From Parabacteroides sp. ZJ-118 (GTDB taxonomy: Bacteria > Bacteroidota > Bacteroidia > Bacteroidales > Tannerellaceae), in the NCBI RefSeq assembly GCF_011038785.1, contig NZ_JAAKDT010000006.1:25044-89043 (forward strand): 64,000 nucleotides of DNA, given 5' to 3'. Shown here piece by piece: positions 52,617-62,277 of the stretch. Both the position numbers and the translations under genes were made by a program. How positions within the stretch are numbered: position 1 is the stretch's first letter; each line of letters starts with the position of its first letter. A model generated the notes under the pieces. That model was not told where the DNA came from and did no database searches. It worked only from the letters and a program-made list of their open reading frames with translations.

Positions 52617-52746
52617 CGGGTCCCGCGCGCCGCGCGCAAAATTTTCTTGAAAACGCGGGGAAAGTCCATAAAAAAATCGTTCTTTTGCAAACGGTTTCTA
52701 TAACGTCAACGGGGCGGGGCCCCTGCACTATACATTAAATGTCATT

Positions 52747-54513
52747 ATGCGTACACCTACACTTCAATATCTTTACTTGCAAAAGCCGGTAACCCTGATG
52801 GTAATCATCTGCGCCCTGTCGGTGTTACCCTGGATCGGACTCGGCGATTTTTCCACCAAGGGGGAGCCCCGGGAGGCGGCCGTGGCGATCTCCATGCTTG
52901 AGACAGGGAACTGGGTCTTGCCGCGATCCTACGCGGACGAGTTCGCTTTCAAGCCGCCGATGGCGCATTGGTTGATGGCGGCCTTCTCCTATCCGCAGGG
53001 ACACGTCACCGAGTTCACCTCCCGCTTGCCGTCCGCCTTGGCCTTTATCGTCTTGGCCGGATTCGTGTTGCTCTTTTTCGGCAAGCGGATCGTAAAGTTC
53101 CAGGAGGCATTCATCGCCACCCTCCTGTTGGTCACCTGCGTAGAGATACACCGGGCGGCCATGACGACCCGGGTGGATATGCTGCTCACTACTTTCATGG
53201 TCATAGGCCTTTTCCAGCTATACCGGTGGGAAGAAAAGCTGGAGTTGAAAGGGCTTCCCCTATTCATACCGTTGCTGCTGGGATGCGCCGTGCTTACCAA
53301 AGGGCCGGTAGGCGTGGTATTGCCCCTGTTCGTATTCGGCATTTACTTGTTGATGTTGGGCCAATACAGTTACCTTACGATATTCAAGGCTTTACTATAC
53401 GCGGGAATTTCCTCTTTATTCCTGCCGATGTTGTGGTATACCGCCGCGTGGAAACAGGGGGGAGATGAGTTTCTCAATGTCATACTGGCGGAGAATCTCG
53501 CCCGCTTCCTGCACCTGGAGACCCCCGGGATTTCCTATGACCTGGGACATGAGAATGGCGTCTGGTACAATCTCATGACGTTGGCGGCCGGCTTTATACC
53601 TTGGACCCTTTTCTTTTTCTTCTCCCTATTCGGGCTGAAGCTCAGCAAGCCTGAGCGACCTGTCAAAGAGATCCTGAGGAACACGTGGAGGCGCGTCCGT
53701 TCCATGGAAAAAGTCCGTTTATTTAGTTTGGTCGCCTTAGTCGGCATCCTTTTCTTCTATTCGATCCCTTCCAGCAAACGGAGCGTATATATAATGCCGG
53801 CCTATCCGTTCATAGCCTTGTTCTTGGCCCAATACGCCTTGTATATCACAGAATACCGTACGAAAGCGACCCGGATGTTCGCCGCTTTTTTAGTCTCCGC
53901 GGCAAGTGTCGTCATGATAGCGATCTTGCTCACGGTATCCGGAATTATCGACCCCGTCGGCATCGTCGGTCAATATACGCGAGACACGTCGACCTTGGAG
54001 ATGGTACGGATGGCATCAAACGTATGGGTTCACCCCAGCGCGCTTACGATGGGTATTATCTTCGTAAATCTATTGGTACTGGGAACGGTCTATTACCAAA
54101 TGTTCAAGAAAATAAATATCAAGATTCTCTACGCCACGATAGCCCTGACATTCTCGGTTAATTTATTAATCGACGGTATCCTGATGAGAGGCATTCGAGA
54201 GGGAGATTCCTGCCGTGTTTTCGCGGGACGTATCTTGAAAGAGTATCCATTGAATAAAGAGAATGTATACGTCGTAAACAACCTTCGGATCTATCGGAAT
54301 CTGTACGGTTTAAACTTCTATATGGGGAATATCTTCCATGACTTCGATAAAGAAACACCCGCCAAAGGCTATTTCCTGATCGGGGAAAAGGAGATGGAAA
54401 AGGTACTTTCCGCCTACGGGAATAACTATATATTCCGTACGCTGACGGTGTCCGATCAAACGTTCAGCGAGCTAAAACAAAGAATCGTGCTTAGCGAGTT
54501 CGAGTTGAAATAA
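52747..54513 (+). CDS. ArnT-like membrane glycosyltransferase (GT39/GT83 type)
   Basis: 588 residues with about twelve membrane segments. The first periplasmic loop has TKGEPREAAVAISMLETGNW (about 37-56), which corresponds to the acidic catalytic loop of ArnT and protein mannosyltransferases. The next segments contain FAFKPPMAHW and SRLPSA. A periplasmic C-terminal domain follows (about 480-588). It would transfer a sugar from a polyprenyl-phosphate donor, for example to lipid A, another glycolipid or proteins in the periplasm. Donor and acceptor cannot be predicted. Confidence 0.85.
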   Translation: MRTPTLQYLYLQKPVTLMVIICALSVLPWIGLGDFSTKGEPREAAVAISMLETGNWVLPRSYADEFAFKPPMAHWLMAAFSYPQGHVTEFTSRLPSALAFIVLAGFVLLFFGKRIVKFQEAFIATLLLVTCVEIHRAAMTTRVDMLLTTFMVIGLFQLYRWEEKLELKGLPLFIPLLLGCAVLTKGPVGVVLPLFVFGIYLLMLGQYSYLTIFKALLYAGISSLFLPMLWYTAAWKQGGDEFLNVILAENLARFLHLETPGISYDLGHENGVWYNLMTLAAGFIPWTLFFFFSLFGLKLSKPERPVKEILRNTWRRVRSMEKVRLFSLVALVGILFFYSIPSSKRSVYIMPAYPFIALFLAQYALYITEYRTKATRMFAAFLVSAASVVMIAILLTVSGIIDPVGIVGQYTRDTSTLEMVRMASNVWVHPSALTMGIIFVNLLVLGTVYYQMFKKINIKILYATIALTFSVNLLIDGILMRGIREGDSCRVFAGRILKEYPLNKENVYVVNNLRIYRNLYGLNFYMGNIFHDFDKETPAKGYFLIGEKEMEKVLSAYGNNYIFRTLTVSDQTFSELKQRIVLSEFELK

Positions 54514-54537
54514 AAATATAATATCTGATCGTATACG

Positions 54538-55779
54538 ATGAATGCCCCCTATATTTCCCCTTTCGCCAAGCCTCTCTACATCCTGTTAAAACCGGTAGGC
54601 TCTGTTTGCAATTTGGCGTGCGAGTATTGCTATTACCTTGAGAAAAGCAAGTTCTATCCGGAGGTGAAGAATCACATCATGACGGATCAGATACTCGAGA
54701 AATTCATCAAGGAATACATGGAATGCCAAACCCTGCGGGAGGTCTTGTTTACGTGGCATGGAGGCGAGGCGTTGATGCGGCCGATCAGCTTCTATAAAAG
54801 AGCCCTGGAGCTGCAACGTAAATACGCGAAAGGACGGCGAATCGATAACTGTATCCAGACCAATGGCACCCTATTGAATGATGAGTGGTGCCAATTCTTC
54901 AAGGAAAATAATTTCTTGGTGGGCGTATCCATCGATGGCCCGCGAGAGTTCCACGACGAATACCGTAGGAGCCGCCAGGGACTCCCCTCTTTCCATAAGG
55001 TGATGCGGGGAATCGGGCTGTTGAGAAAACATGGGGTGGCGTATAACGCCATGGCCGTCGTGAATGACTATAACGTGGATTATCCGCTGGAATTCTATCA
55101 GTTCTTCAAGGAACTGGATTGCCGTTTCATCCAGTTCGCCCCGATCGTGGAGCGTATCGGCCGGCACGAGGAGGGGACCAAGCTATCCGCTCCCGAGGAG
55201 CAAGACGCGGCGATCAGGCTAGCTCCGTTCTCGGTAGACAGCGAGAAATGGGGGGATTTCCTGTGCGCCTTGTTCGATGAATGGCTGAAGGAGGATGTCG
55301 GTAAGTTCTACATCCAATTGTTCGATTCCACCTTGGCAAACTGGGTCGGCGAGCGACCCGGGGTATGCACCCTGGCCCGCCATTGCGGCCACGCCGGGGT
55401 AATGGAGTTCAATGGCGACGTGTACGCTTGCGACCATTTCGTATTCCGGGAATACAAACGCGGGAATATCCAAACAAAGACATTAACGGAGATGATGTAC
55501 AGTCCGGCACAACAAACGTTTGGAACGGATAAAGAAGACAAGCTCCCTACGCGATGCAAAGCATGCGAGTATCTGTTCGCCTGCCACGGGGAGTGCCCGA
55601 AAAACAGGTTCCTCCATACGCCGGACGGGGAACCGGGACTAAATTACCTGTGTAAGGGATACAAGAAATTCTTCAAGCACGTAGCCCCTTACATGGATTT
55701 TATGAAAAACGAGTTACTGAATCAACGTCCACCCGCAAACGTGATGGATTGGGCTAAACAACAACAATATGGATATTAA
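54538..55779 (+). CDS. Radical SAM/SPASM maturase (anaerobic sulfatase-maturase type)
   Basis: 413 residues. The radical-SAM cluster is CNLACEYC (C24, C28, C31). SPASM-type auxiliary cluster cysteines lie in the C-terminal third: CTLARHCGHAG, CDHF, CKACEYLFACHGECPK and the final LCKG. Length and order fit anSME/ChuR, which oxidise Cys or Ser of sulfatases to formylglycine, but the same architecture serves peptide maturases. No sulfatase gene is in the window. It overlaps tldD by 11 bp, so it is coupled to a peptidase pair, which makes a peptide substrate worth considering. Confidence 0.85.
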   Translation: MNAPYISPFAKPLYILLKPVGSVCNLACEYCYYLEKSKFYPEVKNHIMTDQILEKFIKEYMECQTLREVLFTWHGGEALMRPISFYKRALELQRKYAKGRRIDNCIQTNGTLLNDEWCQFFKENNFLVGVSIDGPREFHDEYRRSRQGLPSFHKVMRGIGLLRKHGVAYNAMAVVNDYNVDYPLEFYQFFKELDCRFIQFAPIVERIGRHEEGTKLSAPEEQDAAIRLAPFSVDSEKWGDFLCALFDEWLKEDVGKFYIQLFDSTLANWVGERPGVCTLARHCGHAGVMEFNGDVYACDHFVFREYKRGNIQTKTLTEMMYSPAQQTFGTDKEDKLPTRCKACEYLFACHGECPKNRFLHTPDGEPGLNYLCKGYKKFFKHVAPYMDFMKNELLNQRPPANVMDWAKQQQYGY

Positions 55780-57304
55780 CAGACGTGATTTCATTAAAAC
55801 AGGAAGTATGGTTATGCTTGGGACATTAGCGGCTCCTTCCCTGCTGGGAAGTTGCACCGGTAGTAGTGAGCGTGATAAAGCGGCAGGTATCTCATTCGCC
55901 ATGAATTATTTCAAGGTGAGTGAGGAGGATTTGAGGAAGGTATTGGCGGCAGCCTTGGAGAAAGGCGGAGACTATGCCGATTTGTTTTTCGAGCATTCAT
56001 ACAGGAACAACGTGGGGTTGCAGGATGGTGCCGTAAACCGAGCCTCATCAAACATCGATTTTGGAATGGGCGTACGCGTCTTGGCGGGTGACCAAACGGG
56101 ATATGCCTACGTAGAGAACGTCACCTTGGACGAGATGCTGAAAGCGGCTCATACGGCCGCGCGGATCGCCACCGGATCGGCGGACACCGCCCCGATAAAC
56201 CTGACGGAAAAAACGTGTACGAGCAATTTCTATAGCGTACAAACACCTTGGGACGAGATCGCCATCAATGACAAGATGCCTTTCTTGCAGAAACTGAACG
56301 ATCAGATCTTCGCCAAGGACAAGCGGGTCACCAAGGTGATGGCCTCTTTGGGAGATACGACCTCTCATATCTTATTCTGCAACTCGGAAGGGCAGGTTTA
56401 TTACGATTATCGCCCGATGAGCGCCTTGAGTGCCGTCTGTATCATGGAGGATAACGGGAAGATCGAGAACTCGTACGCCGCACGGGCCTTCCGCATGGGA
56501 GCGGAATTCCTGACGGACGACCTGATCAACGAGCTTGCTCAGGAGGCGGTGGATAAGACCTCCATCTTATTCCAGGCGATCAAGCCAAAGGGAGGGGAAA
56601 TGCCCGTTGTAATGGGCGCCGGAGGTTCTGGTATCTTATTGCATGAGGCGATCGGTCATGCCTTCGAGGCAGACTTCAACCGTAAGAACACCTCCATTTT
56701 CTCCGATCAACTGAACAAGAAAGTTTGTAACGAGCATATCAACGTGGTAGACGACGGCACGATTCCCTTCAACCGGGGCTCGGTCAATATCGACGACGAG
56801 GGCGTGGACGGGCAAAAGACCTATATCGTGCGGGAAGGAGTCTTGGCCAGTTATCTGCACGATCGTATCAGCGCCAAACATTACGGTATCCCCTCCACGG
56901 GCAATGGCCGCCGGGAGTCTTTCCGCCAGGTGCCTATTCCCCGTATGCGTGCCACATATATGGAGGCGGGCAACGTAACGGAAGAAGAGATCATCTCTAC
57001 CGTAAAGAGAGGTATCTATGCCGCCAACTTCACAAATGGGCAGGTACAGATCGGGGCGGGCGATTTTACCTTCTTCGTGAAGGATGGTTACTTGATCGAG
57101 AACGGCAAGCTCACCCAACCAATCAAGGATATCAACATCATTGGTAACGGCCCGAAAGCGTTGGCGGATATCACGATGGTGGGTAATAATTATAAAATGG
57201 ACAACGGCACATGGACCTGCGGCAAGGATGGACAGTCTTGCCCGGTAACCTGCGGTATGCCGTCGGCCTTAGTCAGCAAACTTACAGTAGGAGGAGAAAA
57301 CTAA
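55769..57304 (+). CDS. tldD: TldD-like metallopeptidase with Tat/lipoprotein-like N-terminus
   Basis: 511 residues. The zinc motif HEAIGH (H292, E293, H297) is followed by AFEADF, as in TldD. The first 31 residues contain a twin-arginine motif (RRDFIK) and a lipobox-like LLGSC (C29), which suggest Tat export and lipid anchoring. Classical TldD is cytoplasmic and needs TldE. TldD/TldE pairs cut leader or antitoxin peptides, for example in microcin B17 maturation. It overlaps the upstream radical-SAM gene and the TldE gene follows by 1 bp, so the three are coupled. Confidence 0.9.
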   Translation: MDINRRDFIKTGSMVMLGTLAAPSLLGSCTGSSERDKAAGISFAMNYFKVSEEDLRKVLAAALEKGGDYADLFFEHSYRNNVGLQDGAVNRASSNIDFGMGVRVLAGDQTGYAYVENVTLDEMLKAAHTAARIATGSADTAPINLTEKTCTSNFYSVQTPWDEIAINDKMPFLQKLNDQIFAKDKRVTKVMASLGDTTSHILFCNSEGQVYYDYRPMSALSAVCIMEDNGKIENSYAARAFRMGAEFLTDDLINELAQEAVDKTSILFQAIKPKGGEMPVVMGAGGSGILLHEAIGHAFEADFNRKNTSIFSDQLNKKVCNEHINVVDDGTIPFNRGSVNIDDEGVDGQKTYIVREGVLASYLHDRISAKHYGIPSTGNGRRESFRQVPIPRMRATYMEAGNVTEEEIISTVKRGIYAANFTNGQVQIGAGDFTFFVKDGYLIENGKLTQPIKDINIIGNGPKALADITMVGNNYKMDNGTWTCGKDGQSCPVTCGMPSALVSKLTVGGEN

Positions 57305-57305
57305 T

Positions 57306-58625
57306 ATGATAACAGACAAGAATAAGAAATTAGCCCAATGGGCCATGGAATATGCCTTGAAGAATGGTTGCCAGTCCTCACGTGTCACGCTTTACAATGG
57401 CTCCAGCAGTTCGTTTGAGATACGGGATATGAAAATAGACCGCCTGCAACAGGCATCCGAGAACAGCCTGGCGATCCATCTGTTCGCGGACGGTCGCTAC
57501 GGCTCCTACTCCACCAACCGATTGGATAAGAAAGAGCTTGAGAAGTTCATCAAAGAGGGTATCGCCGCCACCCGTTTCCTCGCCGAGGACAAGGCCCGCA
57601 CGCTGCCGGACGCTTCCTTATATTACAAAGGTGGAGCGGCGGACTTGCGATTGATCGACCCGGATTTCGACTCCGTGCAACCGGACGATAAGGTAGCCTT
57701 GGCCATGAGCGTCTGTGAGGAGATCATGGGCAAGGACGACCGGATCATCTCCGCCGGCTCTTCCTACAGCGACGAGAAGGACTTTAAGTATATGGTAGCC
57801 AGCAACGGTTTTGAAGGCGAGGCTTCCGGTTCCTCTTATGGCTTGGTGGGGAGTGTCAGCATCCGTGGGGAGGGCGACGCCCGTCCCGAGTCTTATTGGT
57901 ACGACTCGTCTTTGTATTATGATGAGCTGGTGAAGACCGGTATCGGCACGAAAGCGCTGGAACGGGTGCTTCGGAAACTGGGACAGCGGAAAGTGGCATC
58001 CGGTAAATACACCATGATCGTGGATAACATGAACTCCGGTCGTCTGCTTTCTCCGGTAATCGGAGCCATTTACGGTTCCTCCATCCAGCAAAAGAACTCT
58101 TTCTTATTGGATAAGATCGGCCAAAAGGTAGCAAGCGACAAGATGACCTTGATAGATGAGCCTCATTTGGTAAAGGCCTCCGGCGCACGTTATTTCGACA
58201 GCGAGGGTGTCGCCACAAAACACCTTCCGGTATTCGAGCAGGGTATATTGGATACGTATTATATCGATACGTATTCTGCCAACAAGATGGGCGTGAGACA
58301 GACGATCGGTTCTCCCTCGATTCTTACCATGCGGCATGGCGATAAGGATCTGGACGGATTGATCGCCTCTATCGACAAAGGCATATTAGTGACTGGTTTC
58401 AACGGGGGAAACTGTAATAGTACGACCGGCGATTTCTCGTATGGCGTGGAAGGCTTCTTGATCGAGAGTGGTAAACTATCCCAGCCGATCTCCGAGATGA
58501 ACGCCACGGGCAATATGCTCTCCCTGTGGAGTAACCTGGCGGAAGTCGGAAACGACCCCCGTTTATCCTCCAGCTGGCGAATCCCCTCCTTGCTTTTCAA
58601 TGAGGTCGATTTTAGCGGATTGTAA
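57306..58625 (+). CDS. tldE: TldE/PmbA-like protein
   Basis: 439 residues of the non-metal-binding partner in the TldD/PmbA family: no HExxxH, ending in WRIPSLLFNEVDFSGL. Conserved blocks include SSSFEIRDMKIDRLQ near the N-terminus and GFNGGNCNSTTGDFSYGVEG near the C-terminus. In contrast to TldD upstream, it has no signal peptide or lipobox. The two normally form a heterotetramer, so different cell addresses would be unexpected. A strong terminator follows at 58646-58691. Confidence 0.9.
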   Translation: MITDKNKKLAQWAMEYALKNGCQSSRVTLYNGSSSSFEIRDMKIDRLQQASENSLAIHLFADGRYGSYSTNRLDKKELEKFIKEGIAATRFLAEDKARTLPDASLYYKGGAADLRLIDPDFDSVQPDDKVALAMSVCEEIMGKDDRIISAGSSYSDEKDFKYMVASNGFEGEASGSSYGLVGSVSIRGEGDARPESYWYDSSLYYDELVKTGIGTKALERVLRKLGQRKVASGKYTMIVDNMNSGRLLSPVIGAIYGSSIQQKNSFLLDKIGQKVASDKMTLIDEPHLVKASGARYFDSEGVATKHLPVFEQGILDTYYIDTYSANKMGVRQTIGSPSILTMRHGDKDLDGLIASIDKGILVTGFNGGNCNSTTGDFSYGVEGFLIESGKLSQPISEMNATGNMLSLWSNLAEVGNDPRLSSSWRIPSLLFNEVDFSGL

Positions 58626-58645
58626 AAAGTAATACAGAACAAGAC

Positions 58646-58691
58646 AAGAGAGAAGGCGGACTATTTTTGAAGTCCGCCTTCTCTCTTTTTT
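58646..58691 (+). terminator. Strong intrinsic terminator
   Basis: A 17-bp perfect stem (AAGAGAGAAGGCGGACT / AGTCCGCCTTCTCTCTT) with an 8-nt loop, followed by TTTT on the plus strand. It ends the maturase-tldD-tldE operon and may also slow minus-strand transcription from the copper operon. Confidence 0.85.
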
Positions 58692-58702
58692 CTTACGCCA
58701 AA

Positions 58703-58900
58703 TTATAAATCGCTATAAGTCACATACGAGGAGGTCATACACAACGCATAAACGGCGAAACTACCGATTACCCGTGGGTCACCCGTACGAACTCCGGCGA
58801 TCATCAAGACGACAATCGCCGTTAAGCCGAACAACACACCCACACCATGCGTAAGCACATTCGCTACTTCCTCACCATGAGTCTGTCTTTGTTTTCCCAT
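58703..58900 (-). pseudogene. Truncated hemolysin III/AdipoR-like remnant
   Basis: 65 residues. The start (HGEEVANVLTHGVGVLFGLTA) and the next stretch (VIGSFAVYALCMTSSYV) match the first third of HlyIII-type membrane proteins, which usually have about 210 residues and seven helices. After TSSYV the frame ends with TYSDL and a stop, where the family would continue with a conserved STxYH segment. The missing two thirds are not found downstream, where the terminator and tldE lie. It is read 18 bp after the metallochaperone gene. I conclude that it is a deletion remnant rather than a functional protein. Confidence 0.65.
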
Positions 58901-58918
58901 CCATCCGGATCGTTACGA

Positions 58919-59125
58919 CTACAAGGCGTCGGCCTTGAAACCAGCCTCTGATACGGCGGAAAGAATGGTCTCCGCCGGAAGATCGGTCGTTATAGTCAAT
59001 GTTCTATCCGGGGATTTCAAATCGATCGACCATGCATCTTCTTTTACCAATTTATTCAACTTAGCGCCGATAGCCGCTACACATCCGCCACATTTGGCGT
59101 TTGTCTTAAATTTTAATGTTGCCAT
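58919..59125 (-). CDS. Heavy-metal-associated domain protein (copper chaperone-like)
   Basis: 68 residues, a single HMA domain with the metal-binding CGGC in AKCGGCVAAIG (about 11-21). The fold is beta-alpha-beta-beta-alpha-beta, like CopZ/Atx1. It lies 15 bp after the copper ATPase gene and probably delivers Cu(I) to it. The motif is KCGGC instead of the usual MxCxxC. Confidence 0.85.
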   Translation of the reverse strand: MATLKFKTNAKCGGCVAAIGAKLNKLVKEDAWSIDLKSPDRTLTITTDLPAETILSAVSEAGFKADAL

Positions 59126-59140
59126 ATCTCTTCTTATTAT

Positions 59141-61354
59141 TTAAAGTTTACTCCATTTCAACCGTAAGCTGTTTAATACCACCGACACGGAACTGAAAGC
59201 CATCGCGGCGCTTGCCAACATCGGATTCAGCAACAAACCGTTTACCGGGAATAAGATGCCCGCCGCCAATGGGATTCCGATCAAGTTATAGATAAATGCC
59301 CAAAATAAATTCTGATGGATCGAGCGAACCGTACGTTTCGACAAGCGGATCGCATCCGGCAATAACATCAAATCCGAGGTAATCAACGTGACCATCGCCA
59401 CATCCATAGCGATATCCGTTCCTTTACCCATCGCAATGCTCACGTCCGCACGAGCCAAGGCTTGTGAGTCATTGATACCATCCCCCACCATCGCCACTTT
59501 CTTTCCGGCAGCTTGCAAGGAACGGATATACTCCTCTTTATCGTTCGGCAAGACATCCGCCTTATAATGACGGATACCCAGCAGGGCCGCCACGGTCTCG
59601 GCGGTCCGTTTCCCATCGCCGGTCAATACATGAACCTCGACACCCATTTTCTTCAAGGCCTCCACCGCCTCTCCCGATGTGGGTTTCAACCGATCCGAAA
59701 TAGCCATGACCGCGAGCAGCTCCGATTTCCTGCCGTAATAAACGATACTCTTGCCATCCTCTTCCCACCGGATAATTTTCCGGCCAGCCTCAGGCGGGAC
59801 CATCGCCTTGAAGGTTTCCAAGAAGCCTTTGCTTCCTACCCAATACGTCGCGCCATACACCTGCATCTGGATCCCACGCCCCGTTACGCTTTCAAAACTA
59901 TCAGCGTCGATCTCCGCGGCCTCCGTCCCTTTCAACCATGAGAGGATAGCGGACGCCAAGGGATGCTCGGATTTCATCTCTGCGGTGTAAAGAATATCCA
60001 GCATATCCCGGCTTGCCTCCGATATCCAGAAAGAGTCCGTCACCTCGGGTACGCCCTCGGTCAAGGTCCCGGTCTTATCCAGCACGACGGTATTCACCTT
60101 GCAAAGGTTTTCCAAGGCAAACGCATCTTTGATCAATATATGATGCTCGGCTCCTTTACCCATCCCGACCATCAAGGCGGTTGGCGTAGCAAGTCCTAAC
60201 GCGCAGGGGCAAGCGATCACCAATACCGATACCGCCGATAAGAGGGCATACGAGAAGCACCCGCTTCCTCCTGCCACCAGCCAGACGATAAAAGTAAGTA
60301 TCGCCAATCCGACAACGACCGGTACAAATATACCACTTATTTTATCAACGATACGCTGCACGGGCGCTTTACTTCCCTGAGCAGCTTGTACCATTTGCAC
60401 GATTTGCGATAATACGGTAGCGCTCCCCACCCCGGTCGCCTCCATCCAGAAAGCGCCCTTTTGATTGATCGTCCCGGCCAAGACTCGGTCTCCTTGTGAT
60501 TTCACGACAGGAATCGGTTCACCACTCAACATACTCTCATCCACGGAAGAGGAACCTTGAGACACCGTACCGTCCACCGGGATCTTCTCGCCAGGACGGA
60601 CACTGACAAGATCTCCCACCCGCAATAACGAGATAGAGACCTCTTCCTCCTGTCCATCTTTCACACGACGGGCGGTTTTAGGCTGCAATCCCATCAAGCT
60701 CTTGATAGCGGAAGAAGTGCTGTTCTTCGCCCGTTCCTCCAGAAGCTTACCCAACAGGACGAACGCTATGATCACGCCGGATGCCTCATAATAGACATGC
60801 GGCTCCAATCCTTTCTCATACCAGAACCGCGGATATACGGTATTAAAGAAACTAAACAGAAAAGCGATCGAAGTACTCAACGCTACCAGTGTATCCATAT
60901 TGGCACTACCGTGCAACGCATGGCGCACACCATTCACGTAGAACGACCGCCCAAACCCGATCATAATCACCAAGGCCAGCGCCATCATGATCCAACTACC
61001 GCCGGGCGTATGCGTAAATACCATACTCAGCAGAGCCAGCGGGATAGAAAGTACCCAAGCTCCAATCGTATTCCGGCGTAGCTTCCGGTAATGCGCTCGT
61101 GCCTTCTCTTCCTGTACCGCCGTCGGATCCTCTTCCTCCACGACCAAATCGTATCCGGCCGCCTGCACGGCCTCCCTCATTTTCAGAGGGGTGATCAAGG
61201 ATGGATGGTATTTGACAGAAAGCATATTCGCCGCGAAATTCACCGATGCCTCTTCCACGCCGGGAAGTCCCTTCACCGTATTCTCCACGTTATTGGCACA
61301 TACGGCACAACTCATCTCGAGAACCGGTAATATAATTGTCTCCAAATCTTGCAT
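59141..61354 (-). CDS. copA: Copper-exporting P1B-type ATPase
   Basis: 737 residues from the ATG at 61354; codons upstream reach into the promoter and are discarded. One N-terminal HMA domain with MSCAVC (C16, C19), eight membrane helices, the CPC ion site (C382-C384), DKTGT (D426), SEHPLA and GDGIND near the C-terminus. It pumps Cu(I) out of the cytoplasm. It leads an operon with the HMA chaperone. The promoter has three TTGCAA boxes overlapping the -33 region, possibly a regulator site. Confidence 0.94.
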   Translation of the reverse strand: MQDLETIILPVLEMSCAVCANNVENTVKGLPGVEEASVNFAANMLSVKYHPSLITPLKMREAVQAAGYDLVVEEEDPTAVQEEKARAHYRKLRRNTIGAWVLSIPLALLSMVFTHTPGGSWIMMALALVIMIGFGRSFYVNGVRHALHGSANMDTLVALSTSIAFLFSFFNTVYPRFWYEKGLEPHVYYEASGVIIAFVLLGKLLEERAKNSTSSAIKSLMGLQPKTARRVKDGQEEEVSISLLRVGDLVSVRPGEKIPVDGTVSQGSSSVDESMLSGEPIPVVKSQGDRVLAGTINQKGAFWMEATGVGSATVLSQIVQMVQAAQGSKAPVQRIVDKISGIFVPVVVGLAILTFIVWLVAGGSGCFSYALLSAVSVLVIACPCALGLATPTALMVGMGKGAEHHILIKDAFALENLCKVNTVVLDKTGTLTEGVPEVTDSFWISEASRDMLDILYTAEMKSEHPLASAILSWLKGTEAAEIDADSFESVTGRGIQMQVYGATYWVGSKGFLETFKAMVPPEAGRKIIRWEEDGKSIVYYGRKSELLAVMAISDRLKPTSGEAVEALKKMGVEVHVLTGDGKRTAETVAALLGIRHYKADVLPNDKEEYIRSLQAAGKKVAMVGDGINDSQALARADVSIAMGKGTDIAMDVAMVTLITSDLMLLPDAIRLSKRTVRSIHQNLFWAFIYNLIGIPLAAGILFPVNGLLLNPMLASAAMAFSSVSVVLNSLRLKWSKL

Positions 61355-61392
61355 AGATCGTATCTCCTGTTTAGTTATATTTAAACGAACGA

Positions 61393-61400
61393 CAAAGATA
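61393..61400 (-). promoter_or_regulatory. Promoter -7 box of copA
   Basis: TATCTTTG on the minus strand, 39 bp before the copA start. A CTTG occurs 18 bp upstream, where TTTG would be expected at 19-21 bp. Confidence 0.55.
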
Positions 61401-61412
61401 CGATAAATAGGA

Positions 61413-61438
61413 TTGCAACAAGATTGCAAACTTTGCAA
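61413..61438. repeat. Three TTGCAA boxes at the copA promoter
   Basis: TTGCAA at 61413-61418, 61424-61429 and 61433-61438, with start-to-start spacing 11 and 9 bp. They cover the -33 region of the copA promoter. TTGCAA is a palindrome, so a dimeric regulator could bind each; the regulator is not identified. Confidence 0.45.
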
Positions 61439-61569
61439 AACAGTATTTACGTACGTTAAGAAGCCGAGGAACTCAATAGATTTATTTGAGAAATATGACC
61501 ATTATTTAACAGGGAAATACCCGACATTTGTAACGATTTTCAGATCACTCACTAAAACGTAATAACGAT

Positions 61570-62019
61570 ATGATTCTAGACTCATTTGAGAACTCTAAGC
61601 GGGTCGAATGTATCCATCCGCTGTTCAAGCAGGCTTTTGACTATATTAAGTCTACTGATTTTTCAAAAATGGAAGATGGTAAATACGAGATAGCAGATGC
61701 TGGTTTCACGGTTAGCGTCGCCAGCCTCTTCGGAAAGGAGAAATCAGAAGCAGCCATCGAGACTCATAAGAAGTTCATCGATATCCAATTCCCCTTGTTA
61801 GGCGTAGAGAAAATCGGATGGAAACCCGGAGATCAATTGTTAGAGGAATCTGTTCCATACAACGAGGAACAAGATATTGCCTTTTATATTGACAAACCTA
61901 CCGCCTATACGAAAATCTATCCCGGGCAATTCGCCATTTATTTCCCAGAAGACGGGCACGCCCCGGGTATCGGCCAAGGTAATATCCGGAAGGTGGTTAT
62001 CAAGATTCCGGTTCAATAG
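61570..62019 (+). CDS. YhcH/YjgK/YiaL family protein
   Basis: 149 residues, single cupin-like domain. Family signatures: ETHKKFIDIQ (about 74-83), which binds a metal, YNEEQDIAFY and FPEDGHAPG. Members such as EbgC and YiaL are linked to sugar metabolism (anomerase or lyase activity on sialic or uronic sugars), often within glycan operons. Here no such operon is adjacent; it sits between copA (divergent) and a DUF4143 gene. Expression is probably independent. Confidence 0.88.
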   Translation: MILDSFENSKRVECIHPLFKQAFDYIKSTDFSKMEDGKYEIADAGFTVSVASLFGKEKSEAAIETHKKFIDIQFPLLGVEKIGWKPGDQLLEESVPYNEEQDIAFYIDKPTAYTKIYPGQFAIYFPEDGHAPGIGQGNIRKVVIKIPVQ

Positions 62020-62249
62020 TATCAGATACCTTATCTATTCCACAAGGGAAAGTCATACAGGCTTGTCATACAAGGGAGGACGGACAATACCTCTGACCTG
62101 TGGGAAGGGGAGTACACATACCGGAGTATACTGACCAACGACTTTGGAACCTCCGCATATTGGCAGTAGTTATAAATGATCCTATTATAAAAATCACCAT
62201 TTAAGAATATGATTTTTGTGAAAAAATCGTCATTGAAGAAAACAATGAG

Positions 62250-62257
62250 TATATTTG
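62250..62257 (+). promoter_or_regulatory. Promoter -7 box of the DUF4143 gene
   Basis: TATATTTG on the plus strand, about 21 bp before the start codon. No TTTG at the right distance. The 230 bp upstream of it hold no gene that I can see. Confidence 0.5.
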
Positions 62258-62277
62258 CAAAAAGGATTGATTGAGAT

